Source: JAXDMU01 sp963762435 (GTDB lineage: Bacteria > Pseudomonadota > Alphaproteobacteria > ATCC43930 > CGMCC-115725). Taken from it: a DNA stretch of 64,000 nt. Shown here piece after piece: positions 8,169 through 16,766 of this stretch. The notes below the pieces were generated by a model. It was given only the letters and a program-made list of their open reading frames with translations, searched no databases and was not told where the DNA came from. The number at the start of each line of letters is the position of its first letter. The first letter of the stretch is position 1. A program made the position numbers and the translations under genes. The stretch is taken from positions 1 through 64,000 of the forward strand of contig CAVXLN010000034.1 of assembly GCA_963762435.1 (NCBI GenBank), read 5' to 3'.

Positions 8169-9618
8169 TCACTTCTCGCCGGTACCGAACCCGATCCATT
8201 TGCCGCGCACCGTGTCGAAATTCTTGTCCGGATCATAGATCGTGACCGGCAGATTGAGCTGTTTCGCGGTGAGCCGGCCGAGCGCTGCCGCCAGCGCGAA
8301 CTCGGCGACGACCTCGTCATGCTGAGTGATCACCAGATTGACGCGGGACTGGAACAGCGCCTGCTCCTGATTGAGGATGTCGAGCACCGTGCGAGATCCC
8401 ACCGCCGCTTCCTGCTGCACGCCGTCGAGCGCGATCTCGGCGGCACGGATCTGCTCCTTGAGCGAGGTGATCGTGGCGCGGTCGGATTTGAGCTGCTCCC
8501 AGGCCTGGGCCGCGGCCTGCACGGCGGCGCGGCGGGCATCATCGACCAGGCTCTTGCGTTCGGCGACGGTCTGCTGGGCCTGGCGCGACTGCGAATAGAT
8601 GACGCCGCCTTCATAGAGCGGCACGCTCGCCTGGGCGATCACCGACAGGCTGTCGGAGGTCGTGCCCGCCGTGCCGCTTTCATTGGATCGCTGGATCGAG
8701 GCGTTCAGGGTCACGGTCGGCAGCAGCTGGCCGCGGACGAGATTGACCGTATCCTCCGCAGCTTCTTCGGCGAACTGGGCCGAGATCACGTCGGGATTGC
8801 TGGTCGAGGCCGTGCCCGTCGAATTCGTCGCGGCTCGTCGGCAGCTCGGGTACGCCCTGAGGCGCCACCAGCTTGCCCGGCAGCTCGCCGATATCGCGCT
8901 CATAGCCCGCGCGCGAGATCTGCAGCTGGCCCTCGGCCGTCTCGCGCCCGGCGATCGCCTGGGCATAGGCGGCCTCGGCTTGCGCCACGTCGGTGCGCGT
9001 CACCTCGCCGACCCGGAACCGGTCCTGTGCCGCCTCGAGCTGCCGGCGCAGCACCTGCTCGTTATTGATGTTGAGATCGACCTCGGCCTGATCGCGCACG
9101 ACATTCATATAATCGGTGACCGCATTCAGCAGCACGGTCTGCTCGATCGAGACGAGATGCGCCCGTTCGGACCGGACCTGCGCTAGCGCCTGCTGAGTTT
9201 GCGCCTCGGTCCGGCCACCGCGATAGATCGGCTGCTGGATGGTTAGGCTGGTGGTCTGCGGCGACAAGTTGCTGGTCGTGGTAAAATTCAAAGGCAATTG
9301 CGCTTGCTGGGCCGCCGTCACCGCGCCGTTGCAGGGGCTAAAGCCCCCGGAGGTTTGAGTGCAGCTCTCGCGAAAGCCGTTATGCTCGATGCCACCGCTC
9401 GTCGAAAGCTGGACGGTCGGGCGCCAGTTCGCCAGCGCTTGGGGCACCGCTTCGTCGGTTGCCCGCAAGGTGGCGCGCTCGGCCTGGAGCTGCGGATTGT
9501 TATTGTAGGCGCTAACCAGCGCATCGGGCAGGGTTTGCGCACTCGCCGCGACCGGCACGGCGAAGAGCATAAGAGCCGAGATGGTCGTGAATCGAGCGAG
9601 AGTCGGGCGCCGTTGCAT
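8169..9618 (-). CDS. tolC: TolC-family outer-membrane efflux protein (one frameshift)
   Basis: The ATG at 9,616-9,618 overlaps the rhodanese stop as TGATG. A signal peptide (LMLFAVPVAASAQ) precedes LPDALVSAYNNNPQLQAER, the TolC N-terminal helix pattern. Two homologous halves follow, with TSLTIQQPIYRGGRTEAQT in the first and IAQASVPLYEGGVIYSQSR in the second. This is the channel component of type I secretion or RND efflux. The frame changes once, near 8,820-8,840, between PELPTSRDEFD and NPDVISAQFAEEAAED; the rest is intact, so a one-base read error is likely. Total length about 480 residues, normal for the family. Confidence 0.88.
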
Positions 9619-9953
9619 CAATAAACCTCCATATCCGGCTCGATTTCGCGGGCCCAGGCATCGATGCCTCCGGTCAGATTGACGGAGGCGGGAACGCCGT
9701 TTCGGCGCAGCCAATTGACCGCCTGCAAGCTGCGCATGCCATGATGGCACAGCACCACGACCGGCCTGTCGGTTGGAATCTCGGCAAGCCGTGCCGGCAA
9801 GGTCTGAAGCGGAATCGCGATGGCGTCCGCGATGCGGCAAATCTCGAACTCCCACGGCTCGCGCACATCGACAAGCGCCAGGCTTCGGCCGTCACGGCGC
9901 CAGGCCTCGAGTTCCTTGACGGTGATCGCGTCCGGCAGATCGTCCATCGCCAC
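9618..9953 (-). CDS. Single-domain rhodanese-like protein
   Basis: This 111-residue protein is one rhodanese domain. It has LVDVREPWEFEICRI near the N-terminus and the active-site loop VVVLCHHGMRSLQAV with the catalytic Cys, then NLTGGIDAWA. The loop type is that of thiosulfate sulfurtransferase/PspE-like carriers of persulfide sulfur. No signal peptide is seen, so it is probably cytoplasmic. It sits between pcm (4-base gap upstream) and tolC (overlap downstream), an arrangement suggesting one transcript. Confidence 0.9.
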   Translation of the reverse strand: MAMDDLPDAITVKELEAWRRDGRSLALVDVREPWEFEICRIADAIAIPLQTLPARLAEIPTDRPVVVLCHHGMRSLQAVNWLRRNGVPASVNLTGGIDAWAREIEPDMEVY

Positions 9954-9956
9954 CGC

Positions 9957-10616
9957 CTAGAAGGAGAAGCTCGGCGCGGCCGCGAAGCCGGGCAGGATGT
10001 GGCTGGCGGCCTCGAAGAGCGTACGGTGGGAGAATCCCGCCCCGGTGCGCTCGACCAGAATCGCCTCGCCCAGCGTGTCGGGGCGCGTGCGAACCACGCC
10101 GACCAGCCGGCCCTTGTCGCCGAGTTGCGCGAGCAGGGTGTCGGGCACGGCCGCCACGGCACCGTCGATGACGATCACGTCATAGGGCGCATGCGCCTTG
10201 TAGCCCTCGGTCAGCGGCGCCTCGATCAGCGTCACATTGCGGGCACCCAGCTCCTGCAGCAGCGCCTTGGCCTCGCTGGCAAACCCTAACTCGCTCTCGA
10301 GCGCCACCACGCTCCGCGCGAGCCGGCCGACCGCTGCCGCGGCATAGCCGGTGCCGCAGCCAATGACGAGAGCCGTATCGGTGGAGCGGATACCGGCGGT
10401 CTGCAGCAGGCGCGCCAGCACCATGGGCTCGAGGAGATAGCGGCCGCGCCCGATCGGCAGGTCCTGATCGAGATATGCAGCACTTTTGAGCGGTGCCGGT
10501 GCGAAGCGCTCCCGCGGCAGCTCGAGGAAGGCGGAAATGACGGCCGGATTCGTCACCTTGTTGGTGCGAAGCTGGCTGTCGACCATATTGAGGCGGATCT
10601 GAGCGGAATCGTTCAT
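9957..10616 (-). CDS. pcm: Protein-L-isoaspartate O-methyltransferase-like protein
   Basis: The 219-residue protein begins MNDSAQIRLNMVDSQLRTN and has the PCMT fold: FLELPRERFAP, YLDQDLPIGRGRYLLEPM, the SAM-binding loop ALVIGCGTGYAAA and later DVIVIDGAV. PCMT methylates isoaspartyl residues for protein repair. The loop is CGTGY where most repair enzymes have GTGSGY, and the alphaproteobacterial tolC-linked members form their own subgroup, so repair activity is inferred. It is the first gene of a minus-strand group pcm-rhodanese-tolC. The start was chosen at the Met preceding the conserved NMVDSQLR motif. Confidence 0.85.
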   Translation of the reverse strand: MNDSAQIRLNMVDSQLRTNKVTNPAVISAFLELPRERFAPAPLKSAAYLDQDLPIGRGRYLLEPMVLARLLQTAGIRSTDTALVIGCGTGYAAAAVGRLARSVVALESELGFASEAKALLQELGARNVTLIEAPLTEGYKAHAPYDVIVIDGAVAAVPDTLLAQLGDKGRLVGVVRTRPDTLGEAILVERTGAGFSHRTLFEAASHILPGFAAAPSFSF

Positions 10617-10839
10617 GCTTGGGATCTCGATTCGTCCTCGGGCCCGGCGGGCCGGCGGATGCGGCGGCCGGTCGGACGGCATGCCGCGAGGAAAGGCGCG
10701 TCTCATATATAACCGCCTCGCGGCGAACACAATCAGGCGAGGCGAACCCGGCAAAATGACCGGGTCGATGTGTGTTTCACGCAAGATGGCGGAAGCTTGA
10801 CCGACCCGACCTTTGGTGCCTATATCGGCGCCCCTCTGT

Positions 10840-10913
10840 GGCCGGATGGCAGAGTGGTTATGCAGAGGACTGCAAATCCTCGTATCCGAGTTCGATTCTC
10901 GGTCCGGCCTCCA
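10840..10913 (+). tRNA. tRNA-Cys (GCA)
   Basis: A complete cloverleaf can be drawn. The acceptor GGCCGGA pairs with TCCGGCC, the anticodon loop is CTGCAAA (anticodon GCA), the T-arm contains GTTCGATTC, and CCA is encoded at 10,911-10,913. Confidence 0.96.
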
Positions 10914-11065
10914 TTTCCCGGTGAGTTCGGGCGTTGCCCCTGGTACCAAGACAGTGGCGCGCTTCGCCGGTTCGGCAAAATGAATGTTTTGCAATGTTCG
11001 GCGCGCTGAAAAATTTTCTTGGGTTAGGCCGGTCGGGTCGCTATAACCCGCCGGCGTTTGGCCAT

Positions 11066-11140
11066 TCCGGGGTAGCTCAGCGGTAGAGCAATCGGCTGTT
11101 AACCGATCGGTCCTCGGTTCGAATCCGAGCCCCGGAGCCA
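11066..11140 (+). tRNA. tRNA-Asn (GTT)
   Basis: The acceptor TCCGGGG pairs with CCCCGGA, the anticodon loop is CTGTTAA (anticodon GTT), the T-arm has GGTTCGAATCC, the discriminator is G, and CCA is encoded at 11,138-11,140. Confidence 0.96.
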
Positions 11141-11209
11141 GCCAGCAAGAGCGCAAGATGCGGATCGCCTGACGATCTTGCCCAAACTCTCCCTGATGGC
11201 CTTCCGCCG

Positions 11210-12505
11210 TCAGCTCCGCAGGGTTCTGAAGCCTGCGCGAACCTCTTCCGAATTGAATTGTGGCTGCTCCCATGCCGCGAAGTGCCCGCCCTTGGGAAGC
11301 CGATTGTAGTGGATGAGCTTGGGGTAAGCTTTCTCGGCCCAGCTGCGCGGGGCGGTATAGATCTCGTCCGGGAAGGCGCTCACGGCCACAGGGACGGTGG
11401 CGCCCTTGACGTCGAAAAAGCCCTTCTTCGCCGTGGCGCTGTAGTCCCAATAGGATCGCGCTGCAGAGACCGCCGTGTTCGTCAGCCAATAAAGTGTGAC
11501 GTTGTCGAGGATGTCGTCGCGCGAGAGGCCTTCGGTTTTCCCGTCGAAGGCACGCGTGATCAGCTCCTCGCTGCGCGCGTCGTGATCAATCATCCAGGCC
11601 GCCAGCCCGACCGGCGAATCCATGAGAGCGTAGAGCGTTTGGGGACGGTTGCTCATCTCGATGGCGTAACCCAGGCCTTTTTTATAGAAGAAGTCGAGTT
11701 GGTCCCAAGCGTGCTGCTCGTCGGCGGAGAGGCCGGGTGGCCGCGGTTCGTGGTTATTCAGCGCCTTGGAAACGTCGGCGGGAACGGTGCCGGGCATGTT
11801 CGAATGGATTCCGAGCAGTTCCGGCGGCGCCTGCACGCCGAGCTCGTCGACGACCTGCGCTCCCACATCGCCGCCCGCTGCAACAAAGCGCGTATAGCCG
11901 AGGCGCTTCATCAGCGTCACCCAAGCGCGCGCGATGTGGGCGATGTCCCAGCCCGTGACGGTTGGCTTGCCTGAAAATCCGTAGCCCGGCAGCGAGGGAA
12001 TCACGATGTCGAACGCGTCCGATGCGCTCCCGCCATGGGCCCTGGGGTCAGTCAGCGGGCCGATGATCTTCAGCTGCTCGATGATCGAGCCGGGCCAGCC
12101 ATGCGTGACGATAAGCGGCAACGCTTTTTCATGTTTCGACCGAACATGGATGAAATGAATGTCGAGGCCGTCGAGCTCGGTCACGAATTGCGGCAGAGCG
12201 TTGAGCCTGGCCTCGACCTTCCGCCAGTCATACTCGGTCTGCCAATACTGCGCGACTTTCTGAATCGTCGCGAGCTGGACGCCCTGTGACGCATCCTTGA
12301 CGGTTTCGCCTTCAGGCCAGTGGGTCGCGGCGATGCGCCGGCGGAGGTCGGTGAGCGCTTCCTCCGGCGCGTTGAAGCGGAAGGGGCGAACGGCCGCGTC
12401 TTCGCTGGCCGCATGCAGTGTCTCGGGGAGGAGGGTGATGGCGCCGGCGGCAGCTGATGCAGCCAGAAGATAGCGCCGAGTGAACGATTGCGAGATCACG
12501 GACAT
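11210..12505 (-). CDS. Exported epoxide hydrolase (EPHX1-like alpha/beta hydrolase)
   Basis: The 431-residue protein starts with a Tat-like leader (FTRRYLLAASAAAGA). An epoxide-hydrolase N-terminal domain follows (PFRFNAPEEALTDLRRRI, THWPEGE) and then the alpha/beta-hydrolase core. HGWPGS (135-140) is the oxyanion motif, AAGGDVGAQV carries the probable nucleophile Asp213, and the C-terminal PKGGHFAAWEQP supplies the catalytic His. The family opens epoxides to diols through an ester intermediate. It stands alone, 70 bases after tRNA-Asn on the opposite strand. The natural substrate cannot be inferred from neighbours. Confidence 0.9.
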   Translation of the reverse strand: MSVISQSFTRRYLLAASAAAGAITLLPETLHAASEDAAVRPFRFNAPEEALTDLRRRIAATHWPEGETVKDASQGVQLATIQKVAQYWQTEYDWRKVEARLNALPQFVTELDGLDIHFIHVRSKHEKALPLIVTHGWPGSIIEQLKIIGPLTDPRAHGGSASDAFDIVIPSLPGYGFSGKPTVTGWDIAHIARAWVTLMKRLGYTRFVAAGGDVGAQVVDELGVQAPPELLGIHSNMPGTVPADVSKALNNHEPRPPGLSADEQHAWDQLDFFYKKGLGYAIEMSNRPQTLYALMDSPVGLAAWMIDHDARSEELITRAFDGKTEGLSRDDILDNVTLYWLTNTAVSAARSYWDYSATAKKGFFDVKGATVPVAVSAFPDEIYTAPRSWAEKAYPKLIHYNRLPKGGHFAAWEQPQFNSEEVRAGFRTLRS

Positions 12506-12661
12506 CGTCGTTCTCCCTGGGCTCTGGGCGCCATGAGCGTAAGCGAGCCAGACAGCAACCCGAGCACCGACCGCGTGAACACCGGCAAGACAGCGCGCAC
12601 TACCTGAAGATGGCGACTCGATCCGAGTGATAGGAGAAGCTTGTGCCGATCCGGCGACTGG

Positions 12662-12925
12662 CTAGCGCGCCGCTTTCCGGCGATGCGGCTCGCTGGGCGC
12701 TTCGGCGCGTCCGGCGGAATCATCCGGATCGGACAGCCACAGCATGTGCAGCTCGGCCATCGCGGCCGGACTCAGGATCTGCTGACCCGGCTTGTTGCCG
12801 GTGCGAAGCACCTCGGGACCGTAAGCGACCCAGTCGGCACCCCGCGCCGCCGAAAGACGGGGGCGTACCAAGATGGCGCCGACGAGCAGAATCAAAGTGA
12901 CCAAAAGTACGATTTGCAGGACCAT
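12662..12925 (-). CDS. Small membrane-anchored paralogue of the neighbouring PQQ-propeller N-terminus
   Basis: The 87-residue protein starts at the ATG at 12,923-12,925, which has GGAGAAGG just upstream. A single hydrophobic segment (LQIVLLVTLILLVGAILV) is followed by DWVAYGPEVLRTGNKPG and MAELHMLWLSD. That second half aligns with the first 40 mature residues of the next gene upstream (DWSTHAFDLLRTGYNPD, SGLHLLWSAN), sharing DW, LRTG, P and LH-LW. It ends soon after, in a basic tail without any propeller blade. It is either a truncated duplicate or a small partner that mimics the propeller's first strand. Confidence 0.6.
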   Translation of the reverse strand: MVLQIVLLVTLILLVGAILVRPRLSAARGADWVAYGPEVLRTGNKPGQQILSPAAMAELHMLWLSDPDDSAGRAEAPSEPHRRKAAR

Positions 12926-13085
12926 CGCCTTCTCCAAGCGAGTTTGGCCCTAAACGCTAGGTTAGATCGCGGGTTCCGGCGTTGGATCAATTTTAGGAAA
13001 TTGCGATCTTTCGGCACCCTTATTGCCCCAAGTGCCGGCGGGGCCGATTCGACCCAGCGGGCAAAGGGCATTTGTGTTCAAAAGA

Positions 13086-15254
13086 CTAGTCGGTCTCGAC
13101 GGCGACGCTGGTTGAACCGTGCTGGACGCCGTTCGCGTCGGTAAATCTGAGGAAGATACGCGACAGGCCGAAGGCGGGCGGTACCGGGCCCGACGCGGTG
13201 ACGAAGGCCGAGAAGGTCGAAGTCGTCCCTGCCCCCAGCGACAGCGGCAGCGACGAGGCCGGCGGCGCCAAGCATTGCGCCGTCGCCGGGTTGGTGGCGC
13301 ATAGCGTCACGCTGATTGGCAGCGGCACGGTGCCGGTATCGGCCGAGAGGGTCAGCTGCTCGGCACCGCCGACATTGATCGTGGCGGCCGCGAAGGCGCC
13401 CATCTGGTTCTGCGAGAGCGGCACCGTCACCACGCCATTATTGGGCGCGGTCGCGACCAGCGCCACCACGTCGGCGACGGGCTGGCTCGAGAAGCCGAGG
13501 TTGACGGCACCGATCTCAGGATAGCTTGGCGCCGGCGTGACGCTCTCGCAGGCGAAGGCGATCGGCTGAAGCGTCTGGTTGAGGGCACTCGGGGATTGGA
13601 ACGCCAGCAGGAAGCTTTGCGCACTGCCGGCCGGGATCGAGACCGGCTGATTGATCTGGCCGACCGGCAGATTGGTCGCCGGATCCGTGATCTGGAAGCT
13701 GAAGCCGAGACCCGACGGGGCGGAAAGCGGCAGGCTCGGCTGGCAATTGGCGAGCGTCTGGGCGCCGGTATTCACCATGGTCGCGAACACGGTGGCGGGC
13801 GATCCGGTCTCGACGGTGCGCGCTCCCGGCAGGATCGCCGCCACGAGCGGCGACGGATCGACTCCGAACGCATAGAGCGTGCCGGCATAAGTGCCGGAAT
13901 AGAGCTTGCCGTTGGCGATCGTGGGCGGGCTGACGATGGTGCCCTGCATGGTGGTGCCGCTGCTCCAGAGCGGGTTGCCGAGCTTGTCGAAGGCGAAGAG
14001 CTGGCCGCCGCTTCCCGTGCCGTAGACGACGACGCCGCTGACCGTGCTGGGCGGCCCGACCTTGCCGCCATTGTTCGGCCCCTGGATCGCCTGCCAGGCC
14101 GTCGTGAGCTGGCACTGGGCGTTGGTGCCGAAGGCGAGAAGACCGTGCATGAAGCTCGTCCCGTCGGGGCTATCACCCATGTTCGGGACGAAGATCAGTC
14201 CGCTGGTCGGATCGACCGCCGACATGCCGATGTTCGGGCCGCCATGGTTCATCTGCAGGCTCTGTACTGGCCCGGAGCCGATGCTGCTGGCCATATAGTT
14301 GAAGAGCTGCCCGTCCTTGTTGAAGGCGACCAGCTGCTGGCCGCAGCTGGTCTCGAAGAGCAGCGGCGTATTGCCGAAATCGACGTCGCCGCCCGTCAGG
14401 CCCGGGTAGTTGGAGGCCACGACATCGAGGCTGGGATCGAGCCGGATCACGCTTTCGGCCAGACCCTGATGCTCGCCCGTAAGGCTGTTGCCCGTTGCGA
14501 TATAAAGCGCGCCGTCGCTGGCATCGATGGCGACGCCGCCATAGCCCCAGATCGCTCCGCCATTGCCCGTCGCGGCCGGCACGAAGCTGGCCAGAAGCTG
14601 CCGAGAGTCGATATCGACCGCCATCAGCGAGCCATTGTAGGCGCCCTCATCGCAATAGCTGGAAATCGCGGCATAGACCGTGCGGTTGAAGAGATTGAGG
14701 CCGCTGCGGACATATTCGAGGCCGGGATTGGCGACGAGCTGGATCGGCCAGCCCGGCTTGTTGGCACCCGTCGCGGCATCGACCTCGTAGAGCAGCCCGG
14801 CGCCGTCGACGAACAGGAGCGCATTATCCTGGCGGTCATAGACCGGCGTATTGGGGATGCCGAAGACGGCGTTCGGATAGAAGCCGCAATTCGTCTTCTG
14901 GACCTGCTCCTGATCGCTCCAGATCAGCTTGCCGGTCGCGGCCTCGAAGGCGGTGATCAGGCCGTTGGTCGAGGCCGCGATTACGGTCTCGGTCGGCACG
15001 CCGTTGATGAGCAAATCATGGATGACAAGCGGCTGCGCATTGACGGCACCGCCGAGATTGGCCGACCAGAGGAGATGCAGCCCACTGGCCGTCGCCGGAT
15101 TGAGCGCCAGCTCATCCGGATTGTAGCCGGTGCGCAGCAGATCGAACGCGTGGGTCGACCAATCGACCGCCTGTGCCCGGGCTTGATGCGATTGAAGCGG
15201 GAAGGCGCCGAGGACCAGCGCCACGACTGCCGAAAGCGCGAATCGCCTGAACAT
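13086..15254 (-). CDS. Secreted PQQ-type beta-propeller repeat protein
   Basis: The 722-residue protein has a clear signal peptide (AVVALVLGAFPLQSHQARAQ). Propeller blades fill roughly residues 40-470, seen in repeats such as GLITAFEAATGKLIWSD, GQLFAFDKLGNPLWSSG and KLYSGTYAGTLYAFGVD. The C-terminal 240 residues look like beta-sandwich material, with TVETGSPATVFATMVNTGAQ suggesting a choice-of-anchor-like Ig fold. No quinoprotein dehydrogenase Cys-Cys or metal ligands are evident, so it is more likely structural or binding than an alcohol dehydrogenase. Its first mature residues are repeated in the small gene at 12,662. Confidence 0.8.
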   Translation of the reverse strand: MFRRFALSAVVALVLGAFPLQSHQARAQAVDWSTHAFDLLRTGYNPDELALNPATASGLHLLWSANLGGAVNAQPLVIHDLLINGVPTETVIAASTNGLITAFEAATGKLIWSDQEQVQKTNCGFYPNAVFGIPNTPVYDRQDNALLFVDGAGLLYEVDAATGANKPGWPIQLVANPGLEYVRSGLNLFNRTVYAAISSYCDEGAYNGSLMAVDIDSRQLLASFVPAATGNGGAIWGYGGVAIDASDGALYIATGNSLTGEHQGLAESVIRLDPSLDVVASNYPGLTGGDVDFGNTPLLFETSCGQQLVAFNKDGQLFNYMASSIGSGPVQSLQMNHGGPNIGMSAVDPTSGLIFVPNMGDSPDGTSFMHGLLAFGTNAQCQLTTAWQAIQGPNNGGKVGPPSTVSGVVVYGTGSGGQLFAFDKLGNPLWSSGTTMQGTIVSPPTIANGKLYSGTYAGTLYAFGVDPSPLVAAILPGARTVETGSPATVFATMVNTGAQTLANCQPSLPLSAPSGLGFSFQITDPATNLPVGQINQPVSIPAGSAQSFLLAFQSPSALNQTLQPIAFACESVTPAPSYPEIGAVNLGFSSQPVADVVALVATAPNNGVVTVPLSQNQMGAFAAATINVGGAEQLTLSADTGTVPLPISVTLCATNPATAQCLAPPASSLPLSLGAGTTSTFSAFVTASGPVPPAFGLSRIFLRFTDANGVQHGSTSVAVETD

Positions 15255-15346
15255 CGCAACCTCCGTACGGGATCAGACCACGAACGGTAGAATATCTCGG
15301 CCGTTCCGTCACCTGTCGCAAGAAATTCGCGCGTGGGTTTTAAGAT

Positions 15347-16625
15347 TTACGCCGCGAGGCGGCGTTGTGGCGGCACATGGATGATGACGACAGTGCCCTG
15401 CCCCGGCTTGCTGGCGATGCGGAGGCTGCCGCCATGCGCCTCGACGAGGTGCTTGGCGAGCGGTAGCCCCAAGCCTGCGCCTTCGACCCCGGCCGTGAGC
15501 GGGTTCCTGAGCCGGACGAAGGGCTCGAGACAGCGGTCGAGGTCGCCATCGGCGATGCCGACTCCGGTATCGGCGACCGCGATGTCGAGGCCGCCATCGT
15601 CGAGCCCGGCCGCGACCGAGACGCGGCCGCCTTCGGGCGTGTATTTGATCGCGTTGGTCAAGAGGTTGAGCAGCGCCTGGCGCAGTTTCGGCCGATCGGC
15701 CGCAAAGCGCGGCATTGCATTGTCGATCCGGGAATCGAGCGCCACCTGCTTGCGCGCAGCGGCAAGCTCGACCATGTGCAGGCACTCATCGACGAGCGCC
15801 TCGGGCGCCACGGCACTTTCATCGAGCGAGAGCTGGCCGACTTCGGCTCCCGACACTTCGAAGATGGCGTTGATCAGGTCGAGCGCGTGACAGCCGCTTT
15901 CATTGATATGGCCGGCATAGGCCTTGTAGCGCTCGCCTAGCGGTCCGAAGGGCTGGGTGCCCATCAGCTCCGAGAAGCCGATGATGGCGTTCATCGGCGT
16001 GCGCAGCTCGTGACTGAGATGAGCGAGCGCGCTTCATTTCGAGCGGGCCGCCTCGGCCGTCGCGGCGTCGGCGCGCACGAGGTTCCGGGCCAGCGCCTCG
16101 TTCTCCGCCCGCAGCCGGAAGGCGGCGAGCACATGCCGGCTGTGCGCGCGGACATTGATGGAGATGGTGGCCGTGTAGAGCGCCACCAGCAGCGTCATCG
16201 CGTCGGCCCCTACGCCAGTGTGGGTGAGATTGACGATCAGGAGCGGCACCCCAGACGGCGCCGATGGCGACGGCGAACCGGCGATGGACGGCGAGACGCC
16301 GCTCGAGCGGCACTTTCGCCCGGCCGGGATTGCCGCGCCAAGGCAGCGGTCCGCGCACCGAGATGACGAGACCGGTCACGACCGCGATCATCACGGCCGC
16401 CCAGAGCGACAGCCAGATCGCCGGCACGGCATTGCGGATGATGAAGCCGGTGATCAGGACGGCGGGAATGTTGGCGGACGCGCTGGGACAGCCATTATCC
16501 AGGATCTCGACCTGGCGGGCCTCGATGCGCTCCGTGATGAAGCCGGCATCGACGGCCTGGTCCGTGCCCTGCGCTGCGTCAGGCTTAACGGCTTCGGTCT
16601 TGTCGATTGGGACCGGATTGAACAA
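15347..16625 (-). CDS. Membrane sensor histidine kinase (two frameshifts)
   Basis: Three frames join to one kinase. Bases 16,625-16,250 give two or more membrane helices (AVPAIWLSLWAAVMIAVV). Bases 16,249-16,034 continue with LIVNLTHTGVGADAMTLLVA and a helical linker ending LVRADAATAEAARSK. From about 16,030 the kinase core begins, LAHLSHELRTPMNAIIGF (phospho-His H-box), then LLNLLTNAIKYTPEGG (N-box), VADTGVGIADGD (G1) and GAGLGLPLAKHLVEAHGG (G2). The breaks near 16,250 and 16,035 leave the conserved residues intact and look like one-base errors. No response regulator is adjacent. The start is uncertain; a TTG at 16,625 is the first usable codon. Confidence 0.75.
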
Positions 16626-16766
16626 GGCCGCGGCTCTTCGTGACTGCTTCCCGTGGCCAGCCGATACGAGCGGCCAGGCTTTATCCCGGCAAAATGGCAG
16701 GGCGGGATGAATTAATAATTGAGGAGGGTCCCATTCTTTGGGCGGAGGCCGCGCAACGCCGGGACT

